This document shows positions 24,543 to 35,636 of a stretch of 64,000 nt of DNA, piece by piece (position 1 is the stretch's first letter; each line of letters starts with the position of its first letter). Both the position numbers and the translations under genes were made by a program. This stretch comes from JALORV01 sp963702595 (GTDB lineage: Bacteria; Pseudomonadota; Gammaproteobacteria; Burkholderiales; Burkholderiaceae_F): NCBI GenBank assembly GCA_963702595.1, contig CAVPDC010000013.1, positions 124,001-188,000 on the forward strand, given 5' to 3'. The notes beneath the pieces were generated by a model that was not told the DNA's origin, did not search any database, and saw only the letters and a program-made list of their open reading frames with translations.

Positions 24543-25402
24543 CGCCGATCGACTTCATTCCCGCATCCGGTAGCAAGGCGCGCCAGGCATCTGCTGCGCG
24601 CCACGGCAACCGTCATCAGCGCACATAACAGCCAGAGCGTGGTGCCGCCTCCGCCTCCGCCACCGTCTGCGCTACCGGAAGGCGTGGGCGATACCGGCGG
24701 GGCGGCCACGGCGCCGGCCAGCGCGACGGCTACCTCGCCGCCGACCCAGTCGTGCGCCACCGCAACCGCTGCCTGACGAGCGTCGACGCCGTCGAGCGGC
24801 CGAAAGACCAGATCGACACTGCAGGAGGCGCCGGCCACCAACATCCGTCCCGCGGAACAGTCGCTCGTGATGATGACGAAGTCCTGCGGATGATTGCCAC
24901 GCAGCTGCGGCGCGCCGGTCACGGTCAGGCTGACCGAGCCTTCGTTGACGAGATGCCAGCGGCTCGCGGCAGACTGCCCGTTGCGCGAGACCACTCCGAA
25001 GTCGAGCCGTTCGGCACTCGCAGTGGCCGCAGGCCCGCTGACCACGCTGCGCAATGCAGGGCTCGCCACGGCCGGATTGCCGAGGTAGGCCGCGAGATCG
25101 GCGTAGTCCTGTGCATGCAGTCGACCGCGCAACGGCGTCATCTGCGGCACTGCATTGACGGCGCGCTCGACCGCGGCCGGATCATTAGCCGCGCGTCCGA
25201 TGCCGAACAGGCCGCCTGGCAGGCCACCATGGCAGTCGACGCAGCTCACGCCGCTGCCTACTACGCGCGCTGCATCGAGATAGAGACGTTTGCCGCGCAG
25301 GGCGTCCTGCGCTAGCGATATCGTCGGAAGAGCGACCGCCATCAGCGCGGCAGCGGCGCAGCGAAAAAAAACGGGGGCACGCTGGCCCCCGCAAGGTCTC
25401 AT
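24539..25402 (-). CDS. Membrane-anchored c-type cytochrome with choice-of-anchor-like domain
   Basis: A 287-residue exported protein. After a signal peptide (ending near TISLAQ) there is one heme c motif, CVDCHGG, with possible distal Met in QMTPLRGRLH, then DYADLAAYLGNP typical of small cytochromes c. Residues 125-230 resemble an Ig-like choice-of-anchor D domain (LDFGVVSRNG, FVIITSDCS). A Ser/Gly-rich linker and a C-terminal membrane helix (TTLWLLCALMTVAVA) follow. It starts 13 bases after the phosphatase gene, so the two are co-transcribed. A GTG at 25408 is an alternative start. Confidence 0.72.
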   Translation of the reverse strand: MRPCGGQRAPVFFRCAAAALMAVALPTISLAQDALRGKRLYLDAARVVGSGVSCVDCHGGLPGGLFGIGRAANDPAAVERAVNAVPQMTPLRGRLHAQDYADLAAYLGNPAVASPALRSVVSGPAATASAERLDFGVVSRNGQSAASRWHLVNEGSVSLTVTGAPQLRGNHPQDFVIITSDCSAGRMLVAGASCSVDLVFRPLDGVDARQAAVAVAHDWVGGEVAVALAGAVAAPPVSPTPSGSADGGGGGGGTTLWLLCALMTVAVARSRCLARLATGCGNEVDRR

Positions 25403-25415
25403 CGCCACAAATAGC

Positions 25416-27663
25416 TCACACGCCGATTACGCCACCGTCGTTGCGCGTGATCGCGATCGTCGCCGAGCGCGGCCGCGCCGTGCCGCCTTCCGGCCAGTGG
25501 CTCGTGAACATCGTCGGATCGCCGATGCTGGCGGCCGGCGTTTCCTCGCCGGGATGCTGGATGTTGACGAATAGTGTCTTTCCGTCGGGTGTCTCGGTGA
25601 TGCCAGTGATCTCGCAGTCCTTCGGTCCCACCAGGAAGCGCCGAAGCTTGGTCGACGGCAGGGCCGCGCCGACGTAGGTCTGCACCTGCTTGGTGGCACC
25701 GGTCTGGTCGGTGTTCGTTATCGTCTTCACGCCGCCGTCGCCGACCTGGCCAGGCAGTGCCGCCAGCAGCATGCAGTTGGTCACGTCGGTATACGCGCCG
25801 TCGTCGGTCTGGATCCAGCAAACTTTGGTCGCCTCGCTGAAAAACAGGCCATCCGGACTGGAGAAGTCGTTCTCGGCGGTCAGTCCCGAAACGTTGATGT
25901 TGCTCGCGTCAGTGCCGGCGCGGGCACCAAACAGGAAGATGTCCCAGGTGAACGTCAGCGCCTCCGGCGAACCTTCCTTCCAGCGGATGATGTGGCCGTT
26001 CGGATTGCCGCGCTGGGCAGTCCCGTTCGTGCGTGCGTCGTTGTAGTGGCGCGGATTGGCCGCATCGGTGGCCGCCAGCGTGCGCAGCGTCGCAGTTGTT
26101 GTTGGTGAGCGTCATGTAGACGTCGCCCGTCAGGGGGTCGACCGCGCCCCACTCGGGCCGGTCCATCTTGGTGGCGCCCTGTGCATCGGCGGCGAGCCGC
26201 GTGTTGATCACGACGTCCGCCTGATTGGCGAACGCATAGGCCGCATTACCCGCGGTCACGTTACCGACGCCGAAGCTCAGTTCCAACCACTGACCCGTGC
26301 CATCGGCATTGAACTTCGCGACGTAGAGCTTGCCGGCATCGAGGTACTTGTCGCCGGCGGCCAGGCCCAGCGTCGCATCCGCCGGATCCCAAACCGCCGT
26401 CGACACGTACTTGTAGATGTATTCGTTGCGCGAATCGCAGCCCATGTAGAAGACGATCGGTTTGCCGGCCGCCGGCTTGGCGACCCAGGCCCCTTCGTGC
26501 GCGAAGCGGCCCATCGCGGTGCGTTTCTTCGGCGTCGAGGTCGGGTTATACGGGTCGATCTCGACGTTCCAGCCATAGGTGTTCGGACCGTTGCGGTAGT
26601 CGTCCGCCGCAGTCGCTCCTTTGACCTCGGCGTTCCAGCGCCCGTAGAGGTTGTCGGTCGTGTCCGGAGTGACGGTTGCCCAGAGTTCGCGGCCATTGCC
26701 GGCGACGCCATAGCGAGCGAGCGACGTCAGCTCCTTGGCGCTGCGGTTCGCGTTATCGGTGGCGGTGACACGACGGAAGTACCCCGCCCAGTTTTCCTCG
26801 CACGCGAGGTACGTGTTCCAGGGCGTGTAGCCGTGCGCGCAATCGTTGACGGTTCCCCGCGTGCGGGTGCCGTTGGTCGAGTACTTGGTGGTCATGTAGG
26901 ACGTGCCACCCGCCGGACCGGAGATGATCATCTCGGTCAGCGTGTGGACACGCCGGTTGAACGTGGAGTCCTGTTTGTAGCTCCAGGCGCCGCCACCGGC
27001 CGCGCGATTGACCTCGACGATGCTCACGCCGTGGATGTAGAACTCGCGAAGCACCTCGTCGGCCACTGTGCGCGCGCCCGCGACGATGGTCTGGCCGGTC
27101 GGATGCAGAAACGCCGGCGTGATCGCCTCGTGGTTCATCACCAGCAGGCCGCGATCGTTCGACGTCGCGCTGTACTGGCCGTTGGCGCCGAGGCCGTAGA
27201 ACTGGATGGCATCGTGATGATCGCCCGCACGCCTGTCATACGTTGCGGCCGCATCGGTGCCGTTGTTCGCATAGGCCGGCACTCCCGCCGCGATCGGATC
27301 GCCGAGCCGATACAGCACGGTTGCGGTGTATCCCACCGGGACGACCAGCGAATCGGCCACTGACTTGGACACCGCGGAAAAGCTCAGCGCTGTCGGTCGC
27401 GCGGGCGCTGGGGGCGGAGGCGGCGCCGGTGTCGGTGCCGGTGCTGGAGCAGGTGCCGGGGCCGGCACGAGCGCCGAGACAATGTCGTCGCTGCCACCGC
27501 AGCCCGCGAGCAGGCCCGACGCGCCGATGAACGACAGCGACGCCACTCCGAAACCGCCGCGCAGCAACTTGCGCCGCGCGGGGTCCTGAAGGCGCTGCTC
27601 GATCAGCTCGTTGATGTGGGGATTGGACGAAGTATTCGTGACGACGTCATCGTCATGCGACAT
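25416..27663 (-). pseudogene. phoX: PhoX-family alkaline phosphatase, interrupted by a frameshift
   Basis: Calcium/iron-dependent phosphatase family that releases phosphate from organic esters in the periplasm. The N-terminus has a Tat motif (RRKLLRGGFG) and LLAGC, suggesting a Tat lipoprotein, then a Pro/Ala linker. PhoX blocks include LLVMNHEA, GYTPWNTYLACEENW, GRFAHEGAWV and YMTLTNNN. After that the frame shifts by one base, near 26079-26095, into a frame encoding AANPRHYNDARTNG, GHIIRWKEGSPEALTF and DGLFFSEATKVCW, then GEETPAASIGDPTMFTSHWP. Removing one base restores a protein of about 748 residues. A GGAGG site precedes the ATG at 27663. Real decay or sequence error cannot be decided here. 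Confidence 0.85.
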
Positions 27664-27861
27664 GGGTAATGCCTCCGGGTGCGGGTCTAGCGGGTTGCGG
27701 AAAGGCGCAAGTGTCGTGATGTCCGATGACCGACGCGTTTCGAATTGATGAAGCCCTCGTGACGAAGGGTCTTTGCTGCAACTTTCGAATGCACTTGAAG
27801 AAGCGGCTGCAAGTTCCCGTGTCATCTCGGAGTCACCGGACCTCCCTACCCTCCGTTCCTC

Positions 27862-28821
27862 ATGATGCGATGGTTTCAGTTCAGGGTCGCGTTGTGGGGC
27901 TCAACGAGCACGACGACGCTCCGATCAGCCGGCGCGATCGATCCTCGGCTAGCACTGCCGCCCCTCGACGCGGATGCCGAAGTGCCGGACGAGCCGGCCT
28001 CGCAGCGGTACCGCACGATCTTCATCTCGGACATCCATCTCGGGACGCGCGGCTGCAAGGCGGCCTTTCTGCTCGACTTCCTACGCCACAACGAGTCGGA
28101 CACGCTGTACCTGGTCGGCGACATCATCGACGGCTGGGCGCTGAAGAAGTCGTTCCACTGGCCCCAGTCGCACAACGACATCGTGCAAAAGGTGCTGCGC
28201 AAGGCGCGCAAGGGTACGCACGTCGTCTACATCCCCGGCAACCACGACGAAGTCGGCCGGCAGTTCGTCGGGCTCGACTTCGGAGAGGTGGCGATCCGGC
28301 AGGATGCCGTGCACACACTGTGCGACGGGCGGCGCCTGTGGGTCGTGCACGGCGACTTTGCCGACGGCGTGATGCTGCACGCGCGCTGGCTGGCCTACGT
28401 CGGCGACTCGCTCTATGAGTTCGTCCTGTGGCTCAACAACCACTTCAACCGTGTACGGGTGAGGCTCGGACTGCCCTACTGGAGCCTGTCGCAGTATCTG
28501 AAGCACCGCGTCAAGAATGCCGTCAGCTTCATCACCGGATTCGAGCAGGTACTACTGCGCGAGGCGCGTCGTCACGGATATGACGGCGTCGTCTGCGGGC
28601 ACATCCACAAGGCCGAGATTCGGCCGATCGACGGCCTGCTCTACTGCAACGACGGTGACTGGGTCGAGAGCCTGACCGCGCTGGTCGAAACCCACGAGGG
28701 CGAACTGCGCATCGTCACCTGGGATCGTCAGCTTGCGCCCGCCCTGTCTGCGGTGCACTGGAACGACGAAGAAGTCGCGACACCGCCCACCTCTACCCTC
28801 CCCGAGAAGGCGCTCGCATGA
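27862..28821 (+). CDS. LpxH-like metallophosphoesterase (UDP-2,3-diacylglucosamine diphosphatase family)
   Basis: Calcineurin-type hydrolase with a complete dimetal site: FISDIHLGT, VGDIIDGW, PGNHD, VVHGDFAD and CGHIHKAEI. It fits the UDP-2,3-diacylglucosamine pyrophosphohydrolase group, but the arrangement next to a GT4 glycosyltransferase is that of the LpxH-related subfamily whose lipid substrate may differ. The first 45 residues of the 319 are variable; the ATG at 27862 is the earliest in frame. Its stop overlaps the glycosyltransferase start by four bases. It diverges from phoX. Confidence 0.82.
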   Translation: MMRWFQFRVALWGSTSTTTLRSAGAIDPRLALPPLDADAEVPDEPASQRYRTIFISDIHLGTRGCKAAFLLDFLRHNESDTLYLVGDIIDGWALKKSFHWPQSHNDIVQKVLRKARKGTHVVYIPGNHDEVGRQFVGLDFGEVAIRQDAVHTLCDGRRLWVVHGDFADGVMLHARWLAYVGDSLYEFVLWLNNHFNRVRVRLGLPYWSLSQYLKHRVKNAVSFITGFEQVLLREARRHGYDGVVCGHIHKAEIRPIDGLLYCNDGDWVESLTALVETHEGELRIVTWDRQLAPALSAVHWNDEEVATPPTSTLPEKALA

Positions 28822-29868
28822 AAGTGATTACCGTCACCGATGCCTGGCATCCGCAGGTCAACGGCGTGGTGCGCACGATCGAAGCCACCAATCGCGAGCT
28901 GGCGCTCGCCGGCCACACGACTGCGGTGATCACGCCGCTGTCGTTCCACTCGGTGCCTTGCCCCGGCTATCGCGAGATCCGCTTGTCGCTGTGGCCGGCC
29001 CGTCGCCTTGCGGCGTTGCTCGACCAGGAGCTTGCCGGTGCAGCGGATGCCGCGATCCATATCGCAACCGAGGGACCGCTCGGACAGGCAGCGCGCCGCT
29101 ACTGCCGCCAGCAGGACCTTCCCTTCACGACGGCCTACCACACGCGCTTTCCGCAGTACCTCGCCGCGATGTTCCGCATCCCCGAACGCTGGACCTATCG
29201 CTTCCTGCGCCACTTCCACGGCCCTGCCGCGACCGTGATGGCGCCTACCCCGACGGTCAAAGGCGAACTGCAAAGCAACGGCCTCGCAAACGTGTCGCTG
29301 TGGACACGCGGCGTCGACCTCGACAGCCTTCACGCCACGCGAGCCACTTTTCAGCGACCTCAGGCTTCCGGTATTCCTGTACGTCGGTCGAGTCTCGGTC
29401 GAAAAGAACATCCAGGCATTTCTCTCGCTCGACCTGCCCGGCACCAAGGTCGTGGCCGGGCTCGGGCCGGCACTCGAGACACTGACACGGCGGTTTCCGG
29501 AGGTGCGCTTCGTCGGGGTGCTCGACCCCGAGCGGCTCGCACGGCTCTACAGTGGTGCCAGCGTTTTCGTGTTCCCCAGCCGCACCGACACTTTCGGTCT
29601 CGTCATGCTGGAAGCGCTGGCCTGCGGCACGCCGGTGGCGGCGTTTCCCGTGCAGGGACCGATCGACGTCGTTGGCGGTTCATCGGTCGCCGTGCTCGAC
29701 GAGGATCTGCGCAAGGCGGCGCTGCACGCACTGCGCATCGATCGAAGCGAGTGCCGTAACTATGCCGAGCGCTTCTCCTGGCGCGCGGCGACGGCGCAGT
29801 TCATCGCGCTGCAGAGACCGCTCGGGTTGAGCACGACGACAGCGGCCCTGCGTCACGCCACGGGCTGA
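28818..29868 (+). pseudogene. GT4-family glycosyltransferase, interrupted by a frameshift
   Basis: N-terminal GT4 half: MKVITVTDAWHPQVNGVVRT, LPFTTAYHTRFPQYLA and SLWTRGVDLDSL. Near 29350 the frame is lost; from about there the next frame encodes LPVFLYVGRVSVEKNIQAFL, FVFPSRTDTFGLVMLEALAC (nucleotide-sugar binding) and GGSSVAVLDEDLRKA to a stop at 29868. One extra base, possibly in the TTTT run at 29348-29351, explains the break. Corrected, it would be about 349 residues. GT4 enzymes with this N-terminus transfer sugars such as mannose or sulfoquinovose to lipids; the donor is not certain. It is coupled to the upstream LpxH-like gene. Confidence 0.85.
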
Positions 29869-29893
29869 CGCCGCACACACCTTCGCTCGAGGG

Positions 29894-29923
29894 CTCGAAC
29901 GGTCGGACGACCCCCCGTTCGAG
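29894..29923. terminator. Hairpin between glycosyltransferase gene and glmM
   Basis: CTCGAACGG (29894-29902) pairs with CCGTTCGAG (29915-29923), and an inner GGTCG/CGACC extends the stem. It is placed between two converging genes, as expected for a shared transcription end, but there is no T-run. The remaining spacer up to 30020 holds nothing else recognised. Confidence 0.5.
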
Positions 29924-30020
29924 AGAAGGGTCGCCAAGCGGAGCCGTGCAAACAGGTCCGACTACGTCGCCGGCGAGCGCCATGCCATCGCGTCACCGCG
30001 CGCCGTGACCATGCCCCGCC

Positions 30021-31373
30021 TCAGTGGTGCATGGCCGCGCCGACGCGGCTCGCGAGACGTTGCGCCATTGCCTCGGCGATCTCCGGCTCAGCGGCCTCGA
30101 CCATCACCCGCAGCACCGGCTCGGTGCCCGAGGGCCGGATCAGCACGCGGCCGGCGCCCCTCAGTTCGCGCTCGACGGCCGACATCTCGTCGACCAGCGG
30201 CGCATAGGATTTCCAGTCAAAGCCGCGCTCGATGCGCGCATTGACCAGCGCCTGCGGCAGCAGCACGAGGTCGGAGGTCAACTCGGCCAGTGTCTTGCCA
30301 CTGCGGCGTATCGCGGCCAGCACCTGCAGCGCGCTGACCGTACCATCGCCGGTGGTGTGGCAGTCCAGGCACAGCAGGTGGCCAGAACCTTCGCCACCGT
30401 ACAGCCAGCCCTTCTCTTCCAGCAGTTCCAGCACATAGCGATCACCGACCTTCGCACGCGCGAATCCGATGCCAAGCTCGCCAAAGCGCCGCTCGAGCGC
30501 GTAGTTGGTCATCAGCGTGCCCACGGCACCGGCCACCTTCCCCTGACGCATGCGGTCGCGCACGATCACGTACAACAGTTCGTCGCCGTTGTAGAGGCGG
30601 CCATCGGCGTCGCAGATCAGCACGCGATCAGCGTCGCCATCGAGCGCGATGCCGAGGTCCGCTTCGGCCGCCTGAACGGCATGCGCCAGTTGCTCGCCGT
30701 AGAGCGCGCCGACGCCATCGTTGATGTTCATGCCATTGGGCGACGCGCCGTGCCAGACGACGTCGGCACCGAGTTCGTGGAACACGTGCGGCGCCACGTG
30801 GTAGGCCGCGCCATTGGCGCTGTCGACGACGACCTTCAGCCCCTTGAGGTCGAATTCGTTCGGAAACGTGCGCTTGCAGAACTCGATGTAGCGTCCTGCC
30901 GCATCTTCGAGACGGCGGACCTTGCCGAGGCGGCGCGCCTCGACGCAATGCCACGGCTGGTCGAGTTCGCGTTCGATTTCGGCTTCGAGCGCGTCGGGCA
31001 GCTTGGTCCCGCGCGCGGAAAAGAACTTGATTCCGTTGTCCGGATAAGGATTGTGCGAGGCGCTGATGACAATGCCGGCGTCGAGCCGCAGCGCGCGCGT
31101 CAGGTAGGCCACGGCCGGCGTCGGCAACGGACCCGACAGCACGACATCCACCCCCGCGCTGGAGAAGCCGGCTTCGAGCGCGGCCTCCAGCATGTATCCG
31201 GAGATGCGCGTGTCCTTGCCGATCAGCACCGAAGGGCGACCGGCGCGGCCCTCGGCCTTGCGCGCCAGCACGCGGCCCGCCGCCTGCCCGAGCCGCAGCA
31301 CGAACTCGGGCGTGATCGGGTCCTCGCCCACCGTGCCACGCACGCCATCGGTGCCGAAATATTTGCGCGTCAT
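30021..31373 (-). CDS. glmM: Phosphoglucosamine mutase
   Basis: Interconverts glucosamine-6-phosphate and glucosamine-1-phosphate for UDP-GlcNAc, peptidoglycan and LPS synthesis. The 450-residue protein starts MTRKYFGTDGVRGTVGE, has the active-site phosphoserine loop ISASHNPYPDNGIKFF, the magnesium loop ALDGDADRVL, and the C-terminal phosphate site LIRPSGTEPVLRVM. The ATG at 31373 overlaps the folP stop (ATGA). folP-glmM coupling downstream of ftsH is a conserved proteobacterial order. Confidence 0.97.
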   Translation of the reverse strand: MTRKYFGTDGVRGTVGEDPITPEFVLRLGQAAGRVLARKAEGRAGRPSVLIGKDTRISGYMLEAALEAGFSSAGVDVVLSGPLPTPAVAYLTRALRLDAGIVISASHNPYPDNGIKFFSARGTKLPDALEAEIERELDQPWHCVEARRLGKVRRLEDAAGRYIEFCKRTFPNEFDLKGLKVVVDSANGAAYHVAPHVFHELGADVVWHGASPNGMNINDGVGALYGEQLAHAVQAAEADLGIALDGDADRVLICDADGRLYNGDELLYVIVRDRMRQGKVAGAVGTLMTNYALERRFGELGIGFARAKVGDRYVLELLEEKGWLYGGEGSGHLLCLDCHTTGDGTVSALQVLAAIRRSGKTLAELTSDLVLLPQALVNARIERGFDWKSYAPLVDEMSAVERELRGAGRVLIRPSGTEPVLRVMVEAAEPEIAEAMAQRLASRVGAAMHH

Positions 31374-32239
31374 CCTCTCTGTCCTCCCGTGGTGGCAGCC
31401 CACACCTTCAATGCATCCCGCGTCGCCGCCACATCGTGCACGCGCACGATACGCGCGCCGCGCTCGACCGCCAGCACTGCCGCGGCAACCGACGCCGCGA
31501 CACGATCATCCGCCGCGCGGCCCGTGACTGCACCGAGCATCGATTTGCGCGACAAGCCCACCAGCATCGGACGGCCTATCGCCTGGAGCGCTGGCAACCG
31601 ACGCAGCAATGTGAAATTGTGCTCCACCGACTTGCCGAAACCAAAGCCCGGATCAATGGCGATCCGACAGAAATCGATGCCAGCATTCTCCAGGTCGGCG
31701 ACGCGTCCGCGCAGAAATGCGGTCACGTCTGCCACGACATCGTCGTATTGCGGCTCGCTCTGCATCGTCCGCGGTTCGCCCTGCATGTGCATCAGTACGA
31801 GGCCGCAATCGCTCCCGCGTACCGCCTCCAGCGCTCCCTGTGTGCGGAACGCTCGCACATCGTTGATCACGGCCGCCCCGGCCGCGAGCGCAGCACGCAT
31901 GACCCCCGGCTTGCTGGTGTCCACGGAAATCGGCACGTCACCGGCTCGCAGCGCCTCGACCAGCGGCAGCACCCGGTCCATCTCCTCCATCTCGGACACA
32001 TCGGCAGCACCCGGCCGGGTGGACTCGCCACCGATGTCGAGCAGGTCGGCGCCTTCCTCGATCAGCCGTTCGGCATGTTCAAGCGCGGCGGGGGCGGACA
32101 GGTAACGCCCGCCATCTGAAAAGGAGTCGGGCGTGACGTTGACGATGCCCATGATCAGAGGCCGGGCGAGGTCAATGACCTTGCCGGCAACCGACCATGT
32201 CGCCGACAGTTCAACCGGCGTCGACGATCGCTTGCTCAT
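31370..32239 (-). CDS. folP: Dihydropteroate synthase
   Basis: Condenses dihydropterin pyrophosphate with p-aminobenzoate in folate synthesis; the target of sulfonamides. 289 residues from MSKRSSTPVEL. The motifs are IMGIVNVTPDSFSDGG, LLDIGGESTRPGA, ISVDTSKPGV, INDVRAF, LMHMQGEP, IDPGFGFGKSVEHN and LVGLSRKSMLG. It lies after ftsH, separated by a terminator, and is coupled to glmM. Confidence 0.96.
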   Translation of the reverse strand: MSKRSSTPVELSATWSVAGKVIDLARPLIMGIVNVTPDSFSDGGRYLSAPAALEHAERLIEEGADLLDIGGESTRPGAADVSEMEEMDRVLPLVEALRAGDVPISVDTSKPGVMRAALAAGAAVINDVRAFRTQGALEAVRGSDCGLVLMHMQGEPRTMQSEPQYDDVVADVTAFLRGRVADLENAGIDFCRIAIDPGFGFGKSVEHNFTLLRRLPALQAIGRPMLVGLSRKSMLGAVTGRAADDRVAASVAAAVLAVERGARIVRVHDVAATRDALKVWAATTGGQRG

Positions 32240-32257
32240 TCGGGAATTGTAGGCACG

Positions 32258-32287
32258 CAAGAAAAAGAGGCCGGACAGGCCGGCCTC
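32258..32287 (-). terminator. Intrinsic terminator after ftsH
   Basis: Minus strand GAGGCCGG and CCGGCCTC form a perfect eight-base stem (32287-32280 and 32274-32267) with a five-base loop, followed by TTTTTCTT. It lies just after the ftsH stop and 19 bases before the folP start, so it probably attenuates read-through into folP-glmM. Confidence 0.85.
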
Positions 32288-32308
32288 TCATTGGGCGATC
32301 GACTTCGC

Positions 32309-34192
<1,884 letters not shown>

Positions 34193-34350
34193 GAAGGACT
34201 CCTAGCGGCCGTTCACCGCTGAATCAGCGGACCGGCCCGGCAAAATGATCAGTGAAATCAGGGCAATAGACACGTCGTACCGTTACGCAAGCCATTCTAA
34301 TCCCCGCGCCCGCCCGACATGGACAAGTTGGGGGCGAACGTGGCACCAAT

Positions 34351-35034
34351 TCAAGGCCCAGCCTCATCGCCGTCCGGGTCTTTTTGGACCGGACGGACAC
34401 CCCGCGCCAACAGGTAGACCTCGGCCGAGGACTCCCGCGATGCAGCGGGCTTCCGCGTCGAGACGCTGCGGAAGGTCCGCTTCAGGTGTTCGACATACTG
34501 GCTATAACCGCTGCCCTGGAAGGCTTTGACGAGGAAAACGCCGTCCGGTTTCAAGTGCTTGGCCGCAAAATCCGCGGCCAGTTCGGCCACGAGGAGGCTA
34601 CGCGCCGCATCGGCTGCGGCCACACCCGACAGGTTGGGCGCCATATCCGACAGGACGACATCGACGGCGGCACCGCCCAGGCGCGCAGCAAGCTGCGCTT
34701 CAACCCCCTCTTCACGGAAGTCGCCCTGGATGAAGTCGACGTCCGGGACCGGGTCCATCGGCAGGATGTCGAGCGCGACAATACGGCCCCTCGGCTTGCC
34801 GTCAGGCCCCGCCAGCCGTTTCCTGACCACCTGGGTCCAACTGCCCGGCGCGGCACCGAGTTCGACGACGACCATCCCGGGTTTCAGCAGCCGGTCGGTA
34901 TCGGCAATCTCCGTCAGTTTGTATGCGGCGCGCGAACGGAACCCCTCCTGCACCGACCGCTTGACGAAGGGGTCGGTGACATGGCGCTTGATCCACTCGG
35001 GGTTCGAGCGATGTTTCTTCTTCGCCTGCGGCAT
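34351..35034 (-). CDS. rlmE: 23S rRNA (uridine 2552-2'-O)-methyltransferase
   Basis: RlmE/FtsJ (RrmJ) methylates U2552 of 23S rRNA in late 50S assembly. The 227-residue protein has SRAAYKLTEI with the first catalytic Lys, SAM motif VVELGAAPGSWTQV, VALDILPM, the DMAPNLSG loop with catalytic Asp, and LVKAFQGSGY with catalytic Lys. The last 15 residues are a charged extension. It lies upstream of ftsH and divergent from yhbY with almost no spacer. Confidence 0.95.
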   Translation of the reverse strand: MPQAKKKHRSNPEWIKRHVTDPFVKRSVQEGFRSRAAYKLTEIADTDRLLKPGMVVVELGAAPGSWTQVVRKRLAGPDGKPRGRIVALDILPMDPVPDVDFIQGDFREEGVEAQLAARLGGAAVDVVLSDMAPNLSGVAAADAARSLLVAELAADFAAKHLKPDGVFLVKAFQGSGYSQYVEHLKRTFRSVSTRKPAASRESSAEVYLLARGVRPVQKDPDGDEAGP

Positions 35035-35069
35035 CCGTGGCTAAACTGGAAAAAGAAGGAGAGAAGACT

Positions 35070-35633
35070 ATGCCCGAGATTCAACTGACCCCGAAAGAAC
35101 GCCAGGCGCTGAAGGCACGCGCCCACGGACTCAAGCCCGTCGTGCTGCTCGGCAATTCCGGGTTGAGCGCGCCGGTGATGAAGGAAATCGACCGTGCGCT
35201 CACGGCGCACGAACTGATCAAGGTCAAGGTGCCAGGCGACGATCGCGAGGAGCGCGACGCCCTCTTCGCGGATGTTGCCGAAGCGCTGTCGGCAGCGCGC
35301 GTGCAGTCGATCGGTAAGTTGCTGCTGTTCTACCGGCCCGCACCCGACGAGAAAACACCGGCCAAAGCCGTCAAGCCGGCCAAGGCTGGCAAGTCGGCCC
35401 GCCCCCGCGCCCCAAGTGGTGAACGGTCGCCCAAGGCGCCGGCGCGACGGATTGGCACGGCCACACGTGCAAAGGCCCCCGGCAAGCCTTCGGCGCCCAA
35501 GCGTTCGACGGCGGATCGGCGTGACGCTGAACGCGTCAACCGTGCAACGGCACCGCGCCGCGATCCCGGCGCGGCGATGCGTGCCGCCGGGCGGACGAAT
35601 GTCGCGAAGCGCGGCGGCGGGCGGGCTCGCTAA
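35070..35633 (+). CDS. yhbY: YhbY/CRS1-domain RNA-binding protein with basic tail
   Basis: A CRM-domain protein associated with pre-50S ribosomal particles. Residues 1-95 form the domain: LTPKERQALKARAHGLKPVV, LGNSGLSAPVMKEIDRAL, and the basic DDREERDALF region. Residues 95-187 are an unusual low-complexity tail rich in Ala, Lys, Arg and Pro, roughly doubling the family's normal length of about 97. The tail probably binds RNA non-specifically. The ATG at 35070 has a GGAGAG site. The gene is divergent from rlmE and converges with greA. Confidence 0.88.
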   Translation: MPEIQLTPKERQALKARAHGLKPVVLLGNSGLSAPVMKEIDRALTAHELIKVKVPGDDREERDALFADVAEALSAARVQSIGKLLLFYRPAPDEKTPAKAVKPAKAGKSARPRAPSGERSPKAPARRIGTATRAKAPGKPSAPKRSTADRRDAERVNRATAPRRDPGAAMRAAGRTNVAKRGGGRAR

Positions 35634-35636
35634 CGG

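Noticed and set aside
27664..27861. Pho box before phoX
   Set aside because: Only partial matches such as TCGTCAC with GCTTCAT were found. These are too weak compared with the pstS site to report as a feature.
30024..32105. Long plus-strand open frame of 693 codons opposite glmM and folP
   Set aside because: It is an antisense shadow: both minus-strand genes are clearly conserved, and the composition (Arg, His, Ala-rich, no domains) is typical of GC-rich antisense frames.
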